A DNA stretch of 64,000 nt from Pseudomonadota bacterium (GTDB lineage Bacteria; Pseudomonadota; Gammaproteobacteria; Burkholderiales; Rhodocyclaceae): NCBI GenBank assembly GCA_018241685.1, contig JAFEDJ010000068.1:1-64000 (forward strand), written 5' to 3'. The notes beneath the pieces were generated by a model that did no database searches, had not been told where the DNA came from, and worked only from the letters and a program-made list of their open reading frames with translations. A program made the position numbers and the translations under genes. Below, piece by piece: positions 15,877 through 23,886 of the stretch (positions within the stretch are counted from its first letter, which is position 1; each line of letters begins with the position of its first letter).

Positions 15877-16512
15877 ATGATCAAGCGTTCCCTGCTGCTT
15901 TCGTTGCTTCTGGCCGCCGGTGCAGTTCAGGCTGAAGAGAAGGCTTCCGCCCAACCCGATCTGGCCAAGGCCAAGCAGACTGCAGAAACGGTCTGCGTTG
16001 CGTGCCACGGCGCAGACGGCAACAGCCAGATCCCGACCAACCCGAAGCTCGCGGGCCAGCATCAGGAATACCTCGCCAAGCAGCTGCGGAACTTCAAGAG
16101 CCAGGACGGCAAGCCTGCCGAGCGCGCCAACCCGGTGATGGGTGGCATGGCCGCTCCGCTGTCCGACGACGACATCAAGGGTCTGGCCGCCTACTTCGCC
16201 GGCCAGCAGCTCAAGCCCGAAGCCGCCAAGAGCAAGGCCACCATCGAACTCGGCCAGAAGCTGTGGCGTGCCGGCGACCTGAAGCGCGGCATCCCCGCCT
16301 GTGCCGCCTGTCACGGCCCCGCTGGCGCTGGCCTGCCCGCCCAGTTCCCGCGCCTGTCGGGCCAGTTCGCCGACTACACCGAAGCTCAGCTGAGGGCCTT
16401 CCGTGCCGGCGAGCGTGCCAACGATCCGAACAAGATGATGCGCACCATCGCCCTCAAGATGACCGACCCGGAAATCAAGGCCGTCGCCGACTTCGCTGCC
16501 GGCTTGCGCTGA
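15877..16512 (+). CDS. cytochrome c4 (diheme)
   Basis: This periplasmic diheme cytochrome passes electrons towards terminal oxidases. From the ATG at 15877 (211 aa, RBS GAGGA) it has a signal peptide cleaved after VQA. Two tandem class I domains follow, each with one heme site: CVACH near residue 42 and CAACH near residue 142. Met axial ligands are likely in the NPVMGGMA and MMRTIA regions. Six further residues upstream in frame are ignored because they would precede the RBS. It is followed by a terminator and then resB-ccsA, which build c-type cytochromes. Confidence 0.93.
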   Translation: MIKRSLLLSLLLAAGAVQAEEKASAQPDLAKAKQTAETVCVACHGADGNSQIPTNPKLAGQHQEYLAKQLRNFKSQDGKPAERANPVMGGMAAPLSDDDIKGLAAYFAGQQLKPEAAKSKATIELGQKLWRAGDLKRGIPACAACHGPAGAGLPAQFPRLSGQFADYTEAQLRAFRAGERANDPNKMMRTIALKMTDPEIKAVADFAAGLR

Positions 16513-16547
16513 GTCAAGGCGCCTTTTCGCGCTGTCCGACTATAAAG

Positions 16548-16575
16548 AAAGGGGTGGTCTCGGCCACCCCTTTTT
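16548..16575 (+). terminator. intrinsic terminator after cytochrome c4
   Basis: The stem AAAGGGGTGG/CCACCCCTTT (16548-16557 and 16564-16573) has a 6-nt loop and ends in a run of five T. It lies 34 bp before the resB start, so the cytochrome is mostly transcribed separately. Confidence 0.85.
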
Positions 16576-16608
16576 CCATTTCTGCCCCCGCTTATCTCGA
16601 CGCCATTC

Positions 16609-18660
16609 ATGCGACAGCGCAGCACTTCCCGCGCCTTCTACGAGCTGATCAGCTCGATGCGCTTTGCGATCAGCCTGCTGACCATCCTCGGGATCGCCTC
16701 CATCATCGGGACGGTGCTCAAGCAGAACGAGCCCTACAACAATTACCTCAACCAGTTCGGCCCCTACTGGTTTCCGTTCTTCGAGGAGCTGGGCCTCTAC
16801 GCGGTCTATAACTCGGCCTGGTTCCTGCTCATCCTGGCCTTCCTGGTGCTCTCCACCACGGCCTGCATCGTGCGCCAGACGCAGCCGATGCTGAAGGACA
16901 TGCGCAGCTTCCGCGAACATGCGAAGGAAGCCTCGCTGGCCGCCTTCCAGCACCACGAGCGGCTGCACACCGCCCTCCCCACCGACAACGCGGCCCAGAA
17001 GATTCAGGCCTATCTGGCCGCCAACGGCTTTCAGAGCCGGAGCGGCACCCGCGAGGACGGCGTGCTGCTGGCCGCCAAGCAGGGCAGCTGGACACGCGTC
17101 GGCTACTTCCTGGCCCACTCCGCCATCGTGCTGATCTGCATCGGCGGCCTGCTGGACGGCAACCTGCCCCTCAAGATGCAGATGGCTCTCGGCGGCAAAA
17201 CGACCACCTCGGGCAACCAGCTGATCTCCGACATCAAGCCGGAGAGCCGCCTGGGGCTGGACAACTGGAGTTTCCGCGGCAACGTCTTCATCCCGGAAGG
17301 CAAGAGTTCCAACGTGGCGATCCTCAACGTGAAGGACGGCATCCTGCTGCAGGACCTGCCCTTCACGGTGTCCCTGCGCAAGTTCCACCTGGAACACTAC
17401 TCGACCGGGATGCCGAAGCGCTTCGCCAGCGACATCCTGATCACCGACAAGGCCAGCGGCAAGTCCGTCGAGAAGACCATCGAGGTGAACAAGCCCTTCG
17501 AGTTCGACGGCATCATGATGTACCAGGCCAGCTTCGAAGACGGCGGCTCGCGCCTGCACCTGCTCGGCCACGACCTGCGCAGCGGCGGCAAGGGGCCCTT
17601 CCAGACCGACGCCACCGTCGGCGAGGCCATCAAGCTGAAACAGGACGGCCTGGACTACACGCTGGAGCTGGGCAGCTTCCGCCCCTTCAACATCGAGAAC
17701 ATGGCCAACGAGGAGCCGGCGGCGGAGACCAGCAAGATGGCCACGCTCGAGAAGCACCTCGGCAGCGGCGCCCGTTCCGTGTCGAAGAAGGACCTGCGCA
17801 ACGTCGGCCCGAGCTTCGAATACAAGCTGCGCGACTCCGCCGGCCAGGCCCGGGAATACCAGAACTACATGCTGCCGATCGAGCAGGACGGCGCCTGGTA
17901 CATGCTGGCTGGCATGCGCGACACGCCGGCAGCGCCGTTCCGCTTCATGCGCATCCCGATGGACCAGGACGGCAAGCCGGACAGCTGGTTCACAATCCGC
18001 GGCATGCTGCTCGACAAGAGCCGCCACGCGGAGATCGCCAACCGCTTCGTCACCACCGCGCTGGGCCCGGATGCGGGCGAGACGGTGCGCGAGCGCCTGC
18101 GCGAAACCACCCGGAAGACGCTGGAGCTGTTTGCGCTCGGCGGTTTCGAGAGCCTCGGCAAGTTCATCGAGAGCACCGTGCCCGCCGCGGAGCGCGACAA
18201 GGCCGCCGACGTATTCGTGAAGATCCTCGAAGGCTCGACCTGGGAAGCCTGGAAACTGGCGCGCAGCGCTACCGGCCAGCCTCCGCTGGAACTGGACCAA
18301 AAGCTCGGCCGCCTGCTGCGCGACTCCTTGAATGCCACCAGCGACAGCCTGCACTACGGTGCGCCGTTGTATTTCCAGCTCGCCAGCTTCGAGGAAGTAC
18401 GCGCCACGGTGCTGCAGGTGACCCGCTCGCCGGGCAAGCCAGTGGTGTATTTCGGCTCACTGCTACTGGTGCTGGGCGTCTTCGCGATGCTCTACATCCG
18501 CGAACGCCGGCTCTTTGTTTTGATCAAACACAACGGCGACGCACTGGTGGCACTCAGCGCCAACCGCAAATCGATGGACGTGGAAGAAACCTTCCAGCGC
18601 CACCGCAAGGCTATCGCGGCCCTGCTCGACCCGGCCACCGCGCCGCCCGCCCAATCCTGA
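16609..18660 (+). CDS. resB: cytochrome c biogenesis protein ResB/Ccs1
   Basis: This 683-aa membrane protein is the ResB half of the system II cytochrome c synthetase. Three N-terminal membrane segments (around residues 18-38, 68-90 and 165-185) are followed by a very long periplasmic domain. A final membrane segment lies near residue 610 (FGSLLLVLGVFAMLYIRERR) with a short cytosolic tail. It is coupled with ccsA 15 bp downstream. Together they attach heme to the CXXCH sites of proteins such as cytochrome c4. Confidence 0.93.
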   Translation: MRQRSTSRAFYELISSMRFAISLLTILGIASIIGTVLKQNEPYNNYLNQFGPYWFPFFEELGLYAVYNSAWFLLILAFLVLSTTACIVRQTQPMLKDMRSFREHAKEASLAAFQHHERLHTALPTDNAAQKIQAYLAANGFQSRSGTREDGVLLAAKQGSWTRVGYFLAHSAIVLICIGGLLDGNLPLKMQMALGGKTTTSGNQLISDIKPESRLGLDNWSFRGNVFIPEGKSSNVAILNVKDGILLQDLPFTVSLRKFHLEHYSTGMPKRFASDILITDKASGKSVEKTIEVNKPFEFDGIMMYQASFEDGGSRLHLLGHDLRSGGKGPFQTDATVGEAIKLKQDGLDYTLELGSFRPFNIENMANEEPAAETSKMATLEKHLGSGARSVSKKDLRNVGPSFEYKLRDSAGQAREYQNYMLPIEQDGAWYMLAGMRDTPAAPFRFMRIPMDQDGKPDSWFTIRGMLLDKSRHAEIANRFVTTALGPDAGETVRERLRETTRKTLELFALGGFESLGKFIESTVPAAERDKAADVFVKILEGSTWEAWKLARSATGQPPLELDQKLGRLLRDSLNATSDSLHYGAPLYFQLASFEEVRATVLQVTRSPGKPVVYFGSLLLVLGVFAMLYIRERRLFVLIKHNGDALVALSANRKSMDVEETFQRHRKAIAALLDPATAPPAQS

Positions 18661-18675
18661 TCCGAGGTCATACCC

Positions 18676-19818
18676 ATGGACATCGCCCACTCCGGAACCC
18701 CGTCGTCCCCCCTGCGCCGCGTCGGCCTTGGCGACGGCCTGTTCGCACTGGCCCTGGTCTGCGCAGCCGGCTTCGCCCTGAGCCAGTACGGCGCCTTCAT
18801 GGACATCTACGACAAGGCGATCCTCGCTGCCGTCGTCCCGTCCCTGGCCGCCATCGGCTGGGCCTGGAAGCCCTTCCGCGGTTTCCTCGTCGCCGCCGCA
18901 GCGCTGGCCCTGCTGAGCATCACCCTCTACGGCGGCGATCTGGCCCGCGCCGAACAGGCCTTCTTCCTCAAGTACCTGATCTCCAGCCAGACGGCGATCA
19001 TGTGGATGAGCGCGCTGTTCTTCATCGCCACCGGCGCCTACTGGATCGGCCTCATCGCCCGTTCCGACTTTGCCGAGAAGACCGGCTCCGCGCTGACCTG
19101 GAGCGCCGTGACGATGGGCACTACCGGCCTGCTGGTGCGCTGGTATGAGAGCTACCTGATCGGCACCGACGTGGGCCACATCCCCATCAGCAATCTGTAC
19201 GAAGTCTTCGTGCTGTTCTCGCTGATCACCGGCCTGCTCTACCTGTACTACGAAGGCCACTACGCAACGCGCCGGATGGGTGCCTTCGTGCTGCTGGTGA
19301 TCTCGGCGGCGGTGGCCTTTCTGCTGTGGTACACCTTCTCCCGTGAGGCCCAGGAGATCCAGCCGCTGATCCCGGCGCTACAGAGCTACTGGATGAAGGT
19401 GCACGTGCCGGCGAACTTCATCGGCTACGGCGCCTTCGCGCTGGCGGCTATGATCGGCGTGGCCGACCTGCTGGTGCGCAAGGGCATCCTGGCCAGCCGC
19501 CTGCCGCCCGCGGAGGTGCTGGACGACGTAATGTACAAGGCCATCGCCATCGGCTTCGCCTTCTTCACCATCGCCACCATCCTCGGTGCCCTGTGGGCCG
19601 CCGAAGCCTGGGGTACCTACTGGCAGTGGGATCCGAAAGAGACCTGGGCCTTCATCGTGTGGCTGAACTACGCGGCATGGCTGCACATCCGCCTGACCAA
19701 GGGCCTGCGCGGCCCAATGCTGGCCTGGTGGGCGGTGATCGGCCTGGTGGTGACGGCCTTCGCCTTCGTCGGCGTCAATATGTTCCTGTCAGGCCTGCAT
19801 TCGTACGGCTCGCTGTGA
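18676..19818 (+). CDS. ccsA: cytochrome c biogenesis protein CcsA/ResC
   Basis: This 380-aa polytopic membrane protein is the heme-handling half of system II synthetase. About eight membrane segments are visible. The tryptophan-rich WWD heme-binding motif WGTYWQWDPKETW lies near residue 318, flanked by conserved His residues (YGGDL region, WLHIRLTKGL). It directly follows resB, as usual for a CcsBA pair kept as two genes. Confidence 0.93.
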   Translation: MDIAHSGTPSSPLRRVGLGDGLFALALVCAAGFALSQYGAFMDIYDKAILAAVVPSLAAIGWAWKPFRGFLVAAAALALLSITLYGGDLARAEQAFFLKYLISSQTAIMWMSALFFIATGAYWIGLIARSDFAEKTGSALTWSAVTMGTTGLLVRWYESYLIGTDVGHIPISNLYEVFVLFSLITGLLYLYYEGHYATRRMGAFVLLVISAAVAFLLWYTFSREAQEIQPLIPALQSYWMKVHVPANFIGYGAFALAAMIGVADLLVRKGILASRLPPAEVLDDVMYKAIAIGFAFFTIATILGALWAAEAWGTYWQWDPKETWAFIVWLNYAAWLHIRLTKGLRGPMLAWWAVIGLVVTAFAFVGVNMFLSGLHSYGSL

Positions 19819-19825
19819 TCCCTGT

Positions 19826-20662
19826 CTAGGCCCCGTTCCGACGGGGCCGGCCGCCTTCCAGCCGGGCAATCTCTCCGGCACTGAAGCCCGCCTTTCGGCG
19901 GGCTTCGACGTTTAGAGGCTTGGGTGGCCAGGGGGCGTCGAATTCGGTCATCAGGGCGAGATAGGTCGCTTCCGGCTCCAGCCCCCGTTCCGCGCAGAAA
20001 CGGCGGAACCAGCGATCGCCCAGCGCTACATGGCCGATCTCGTCGCGCAGGATGATGTCGAGCACCGCGATCGTCGCGTCGTCGCCGATCTTTTTCAGCT
20101 TGGCGACGATCGGCGGCGTGGCGTCCAGCCCCCGCGCTTCGAGCACCCGCGGCACCAGGGCCATGCGCGTCAGCGGATCGTCGGCAGTCTTGACGGCCAT
20201 GTCCCATAGACCACGATGGGCGGGAAAGTCACCGTAGGTAAAGCCCACAGTAGCAAGCCGCTCCGTCACAAGGCCAAAATGGTAGGCCTCCTCCTCCGCC
20301 ACCTTCAGCCATCCGACATAGAAATCCGCCGGCAAGCCCCGAAAACGATAGACACAGTCCAGCGCCAGATTGATAGCGTTGAATTCGATATGGGCAACCG
20401 CATGCAACAGTGCCGCCAGCCCCTCGGCGGATGAGGGTTTACGGCTCGGCACGGAGGTATGGGTAATCAGTTCGGGCCGATCCGGCCGACCGGCATCGAT
20501 CACCGGTAGCGCAGGGCAGTCACCTTCATCGGCAGGGAGCGGCAGCACGTCCTGCTCCCAGTCCCGGCATAGTTGTGTCACCAGTCTGGATTTTTCGGCA
20601 GGATCGGAACACATCAGGGCCTCATAAGCCCGGACATAGATATTTTTTGGGGTTTCCGGCAT
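19826..20662 (-). CDS. DUF455 family ferritin-like protein
   Basis: This 278-aa cytosolic protein is of the DUF455 ferritin-like family. Function is not established. Metal-ligand type residues are visible in four-helix context: HIEFNAINLALD, EEEAYHFGL (E..H) and RDEIGHVALGDRWF (E..H), consistent with a carboxylate-bridged diiron or related site. The ATG at 20662 (MPETPKN) is preferred over upstream GTG codons because of its typical N-terminus. It is convergent with ccsA, with only 7 bp between the stops. Confidence 0.85.
   Translation of the reverse strand: MPETPKNIYVRAYEALMCSDPAEKSRLVTQLCRDWEQDVLPLPADEGDCPALPVIDAGRPDRPELITHTSVPSRKPSSAEGLAALLHAVAHIEFNAINLALDCVYRFRGLPADFYVGWLKVAEEEAYHFGLVTERLATVGFTYGDFPAHRGLWDMAVKTADDPLTRMALVPRVLEARGLDATPPIVAKLKKIGDDATIAVLDIILRDEIGHVALGDRWFRRFCAERGLEPEATYLALMTEFDAPWPPKPLNVEARRKAGFSAGEIARLEGGRPRRNGA
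19829..19848 (+). terminator. hairpin downstream of ccsA, inside the 3' end of the DUF455 gene
   Basis: The perfect 8-bp stem GGCCCCGT/ACGGGGCC has a TCCG loop and lies 11 bp after the ccsA stop. No T tract follows. It is encoded within the last codons of the convergent DUF455 gene, so the two genes share this stretch. Confidence 0.45.
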
Positions 20663-20681
20663 AGCCCGATGGTACACCACC

Positions 20682-20714
20682 AAAAAACGAAAGGCCGCCT
20701 ACATGGACGGCCTT
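20682..20714 (-). terminator. intrinsic terminator of the phasin gene
   Basis: The stem AAGGCCG/CGGCCTT (20691-20697 and 20708-20714) has a 10-nt loop and is followed on the minus strand by TCGTTTTTTG. It lies 38 bp after the phasin stop. Confidence 0.75.
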
Positions 20715-20752
20715 CCGCGGGCGCGATGACGCGCCTCTTTCTCCCCCCTCAA

Positions 20753-21298
20753 TCACGCAGTCTTGCGAGCAGCCTCCCGGCGAGAGCTGGCCGCCGGCTT
20801 GGCAACCTGTACGGCAAGCGCCACATCCTTGATCTGCTCACCAATCTTGCCGAAGTTCTCGAAGGCCGCCATCTGGGCCTCGAAACCACCACGCAGGACA
20901 TCAAACCATGCATCGAAACCGGTCGGCGCACCTTCCGCCAGACGGTCGATGTTGTGCCGGACCTGACCAGAGGCCGTCGCGGCGGTATTCCGGAAAGCCT
21001 CGGCGAAAAGCTGACCAGCCTCGAGCAGCACTTCGTACTGCTGACGGGCCGTTTCGGAGGAACGCTGCAGCTGCGGCTGGAAGAAACGGGCCTGCCAGTC
21101 GGCCAGGCCGGCCACGTCACGAACCTCAAGGAAGCCTGCTGAACCAGCCAAGGCGTCGCGGGCAAACTCAAGGTTACTTTCCAATTGCAGACGAAGGAGT
21201 TTCTCGGCTTGGTCCGCCAGCCCTTGGGCCAGTTCGATGAACTTGTCGAGCTCGGCGCCCTGCAACGGCGCGAAACGTGCAATGCTGACCACGGTCAT
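20753..21298 (-). CDS. phaP: phasin family protein
   Basis: This 181-aa amphipathic, mostly helical protein of the phasin_2 family coats PHA granules and controls their size and number. No signal peptide or membrane segment is present. The N-terminal phasin segment covers about residues 10-110 (FIELAQGLADQAEKLLRLQLESN region). The tail is Ala/Lys-rich (KPAASSRREAARKTA), as often seen in granule proteins. It is monocistronic, with a terminator downstream and a TGC-rich palindrome upstream that could bind PhaR. It works with the phaC/phaB/phaR cluster 11 kb away. Confidence 0.92.
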   Translation of the reverse strand: MTVVSIARFAPLQGAELDKFIELAQGLADQAEKLLRLQLESNLEFARDALAGSAGFLEVRDVAGLADWQARFFQPQLQRSSETARQQYEVLLEAGQLFAEAFRNTAATASGQVRHNIDRLAEGAPTGFDAWFDVLRGGFEAQMAAFENFGKIGEQIKDVALAVQVAKPAASSRREAARKTA

Positions 21299-21388
21299 TC
21301 AAATCTCCTGTCAATTTGACTGCTTTCCATGGGTGTCTCCCCCATCCTTCTAGATTCCGTCCCGGACGGCACGCAGTCATTTGCCGAC

Positions 21389-21408
21389 GCTGCACATCAA
21401 GTTGCAGC
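21389..21408. promoter_or_regulatory. inverted repeat upstream of the phasin gene, candidate PhaR operator
   Basis: GCTGCA (21389-21394), 8 nt, then TGCAGC (21403-21408) form a perfect 6-bp inverted repeat about 90-110 bp before the phasin ATG. TGC-rich dyads are the reported type of PhaR-binding site, and phasin genes are the main PhaR targets. Assignment is inference. Confidence 0.5.
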
Positions 21409-21503
21409 AAAGAAGTTGAGCGGAGTATGTCATCGTCGGCCAAAGCCATGAAGACGGCATTTTCCCCGCGTCAATACAGGGAAAACCCTGATCACATTGA
21501 AAC

Positions 21504-22121
21504 TCAGTCCGTGTAATAGCGGGCTTCGATCACCAGCCTGACCAATTCGGCCAGGGATTCGACCTGCAGCTTTTCCATGACCCTCGCCCGATGCTGTTCG
21601 ACGGTCTTGATGCTGATGCCCAGATCCTCGGCGATCTGCTTGTTGAGGCGTCCCGCCACCATCCCGTCCATGACGTCCCGCTCGCGGGTCGTCAGGCCGT
21701 CCAGACGCACCTGGACCGCATTCCACCGGGCGCCCTCCCGCCGACGCTGGGTAGCCACCTGCACCGCTTCATTGACGCGGTCGAGCAATACCTGCTCATT
21801 GAAGGGCTTCTGCAGGAAATCAAAGGCGCCCGCACGCATGACCCGCGCCACCATCGGCACGTCACCATAGGCAGACACAAAAATGATCGGCACGCGCTGA
21901 CCAACTCGTCCGAGGCGGTCCTGCAAGCCTACACCGCTCAAACCCGGCATACGCACGTCGAGCACCAGACAATGAGCACGCTCCAGTGCCTCGTCGTCAT
22001 CCAGGAACTCCATCGCGCCCGCGTAGCAGCGCACCGGAAAACCGAGGGTTTCGACCAGCAAACCGATCGACAGACGCACAGCATCGTCGTCATCGACCAC
22101 ACAGACAAGTGGCCTGTTCAT
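21504..22121 (-). CDS. FixJ/TtrR-type two-component response regulator
   Basis: This 205-aa regulator has an N-terminal receiver domain (acidic pocket DDDD at 10-13, phosphoacceptor Asp55 in LVLDVRMPG, Thr/Ser in VSAYGD, Lys in LQKPF). The C-terminal LuxR-type helix-turn-helix (about residues 140-200) starts TTRERDVMDGMVAGRLNKQIAEDLGIS. It pairs with the histidine kinase 79 bp upstream on the same strand. The domain layout matches FixJ, StyR, TodT and TtrR, which control anaerobic or aromatic metabolism. The target genes are not obvious from context. Confidence 0.9.
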   Translation of the reverse strand: MNRPLVCVVDDDDAVRLSIGLLVETLGFPVRCYAGAMEFLDDDEALERAHCLVLDVRMPGLSGVGLQDRLGRVGQRVPIIFVSAYGDVPMVARVMRAGAFDFLQKPFNEQVLLDRVNEAVQVATQRRREGARWNAVQVRLDGLTTRERDVMDGMVAGRLNKQIAEDLGISIKTVEQHRARVMEKLQVESLAELVRLVIEARYYTD

Positions 22122-22200
22122 ATTCTTCTCCCGGTCGGCAGTGACTACTTGTTATCGTTGTCCCAACAGGGTAGCACCCTCATCTTTCCACGTACGCCCC

Positions 22201-23733
22201 CTACTCGGCGGGCGGCGGCAGGGACAGGCAGAACGTGGTGCCCAGCCGCGTACTTCTTTCGACCCACATGCGACCGCCATGGTTCTCGATGATGGTGCGG
22301 CAAATGGCCAGACCAAGCCCCACCCCGTCGGGCTTGGTGGTGACGAAGGGGGCAAAAGGATCCTCGCGTACAGTCTCGGCCAGACCGCCACCACTGTCGC
22401 TGACGACCACTTCCACCATCCCGTCGGCGCCCTCGCGAGTCTCAATGCGCAGCAGCCGCTCACCTTCGACCTCGCTCATCGCATCGATGGCGTTCTTGGC
22501 CAGGTTGCTGAGCACCTGCTCCAACTGCACCTGATCCCCCTGTACCCACAGGGGCGGCTCGGCCAGCGCCAGTTGCCACTGCACCGCATGGGCACGCGCC
22601 TCGAATTCCATGAAACGGACGATGTCGGTCACGACGCCATTGATGGCAATCGGCGCCGTCAGCAGCCCATCCCTACGGACGAAACCGCGTACGCGATGTA
22701 CGATCTCCCCCGCCCGCAGCGCCTGCTCGGCAATCAGCTGCAGCGGCCCACGGATGCACTCCCCCACGGCCCCCAGTTCGTCCAGGCGGCGCAGTGCCAC
22801 GGCGCTGAAATTGCGCAGGGCGGTGAGGGGCTGATTGAGCTCATGGGCCAGCGCCGAGGCCATTTCACCCACATGGATCAGACGGGCGGCCCGGGCCAGC
22901 TCCTGCTGCTGGCGCATCTCCCGCTCGGCGCTGAGGTAATGGTCATGCACGTCGCGAACGGTGCCGATCATGCGCAAGGGCTTGCCGTTGCGATCCCGTT
23001 CCATGATCTTGCCGCGCAGGGCAACCCAGCGATATGCCCCCTCCTCTGTGCGCAGCCGGAACTCGGCCTCGGTGATCGGCCTCACCCCCGCCAGGTGCGC
23101 AGAGAAAGCAGCCACAGTCGTACGCACGTCGTCCGGATGCAAACGGGATGGCCAGATATCGTTGCCGCGCAGCGGCCGGTCCGCCGGCAAGCCGATGATC
23201 GCCCGGAAGGTCTGGCTGACGTTGATCTCGCCGCTTTCCAGCGTCCAGTCCCACAAGGCGTCGCCGTGCCCCTCTAAAGCGAACTGCCACAGCCGCTCGG
23301 AAGCCTGCAGCGCATCCGACAGGCTGCGCGCTTCATGGATATCCTGGTAAACGCCGATCATGCGGCCGGGCCGCCCCAACTCATCACGGGCGACCACCCG
23401 TGCACGGGATGCCATCCAGCGATAGTCGCCATTCTTGCAGCATAGCCGGAACTCGGCGACGAAATCGGGTGACTCGCCGGACAGGCAGGCGGAAAGCTTG
23501 CGCTGGGCTTCCTCCCGGTCGTCCGGATGCAGCAAGGCCCCCCACTTGAGGCTGGCCGTTTCCTCCGGCGCATACCCCAGTATTTCGCTCCACAGCGGGC
23601 TCCGGTACATCTGTCCGCTGTGGAGATCCCAGTCCCAAACGCCCTCGCCAGCCACCTCAAGGGCCAGACGCCAGCGTTCCTCATCCTCGCTCAGGTTCGC
23701 CGAAACGGTGCTCTCTCCGCGTTCGCGTTCCAC
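22201..23733 (-). CDS. PAS-domain sensor histidine kinase
   Basis: This soluble sensor kinase is about 510 aa from GTG 23733. Two PAS/PAC modules come first, each with WDWDL or WDWTL and LHPDD motifs of the PAS_3 type. A HisKA region follows with phosphoacceptor His in ALAHELNQPLTAL, then an HATPase domain with N box NLAKNAIDAM and G boxes DSGGGL and GVGLGL. No membrane segment is present, so it senses a cytosolic signal, but no heme pocket or Cys cluster is evident. ATG at 23862 or 23844 is also possible, but the added residues look non-coding and cross a perfect palindrome. It is coupled with the regulator downstream and follows ffh on the same strand. Confidence 0.85.
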   Translation of the reverse strand: MERERGESTVSANLSEDEERWRLALEVAGEGVWDWDLHSGQMYRSPLWSEILGYAPEETASLKWGALLHPDDREEAQRKLSACLSGESPDFVAEFRLCCKNGDYRWMASRARVVARDELGRPGRMIGVYQDIHEARSLSDALQASERLWQFALEGHGDALWDWTLESGEINVSQTFRAIIGLPADRPLRGNDIWPSRLHPDDVRTTVAAFSAHLAGVRPITEAEFRLRTEEGAYRWVALRGKIMERDRNGKPLRMIGTVRDVHDHYLSAEREMRQQQELARAARLIHVGEMASALAHELNQPLTALRNFSAVALRRLDELGAVGECIRGPLQLIAEQALRAGEIVHRVRGFVRRDGLLTAPIAINGVVTDIVRFMEFEARAHAVQWQLALAEPPLWVQGDQVQLEQVLSNLAKNAIDAMSEVEGERLLRIETREGADGMVEVVVSDSGGGLAETVREDPFAPFVTTKPDGVGLGLAICRTIIENHGGRMWVERSTRLGTTFCLSLPPPAE

Positions 23734-23850
23734 CTGCAGCCCCCTGCCGGCATCACACCCCCGACGGGGCGCCCTCAGTCCGAATAAAGACGGGCGGATG
23801 CAGGAATGCAAGCCCGGCAGGCCCCGCCAGCCCAGCATCGACATCTTCCC

Positions 23851-23868
23851 GGGCGAATGCATTCGCCC
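23851..23868. repeat. perfect 18-bp palindrome between ffh and the sensor kinase
   Basis: GGGCGAATGCATTCGCCC is fully self-complementary with no spacer. It lies 18 bp beyond the ffh stop and ahead of the preferred kinase start. It could be an operator for the two-component genes or a weak RNA hairpin. There is no T tract. Confidence 0.6.
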
Positions 23869-23886
23869 CTGCCAGCTGCGTCACCT

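Noticed and set aside
16540..18354. 604-aa minus-strand frame opposite resB
   Set aside because: Shadow frame. resB on the plus strand is complete and in operon context.
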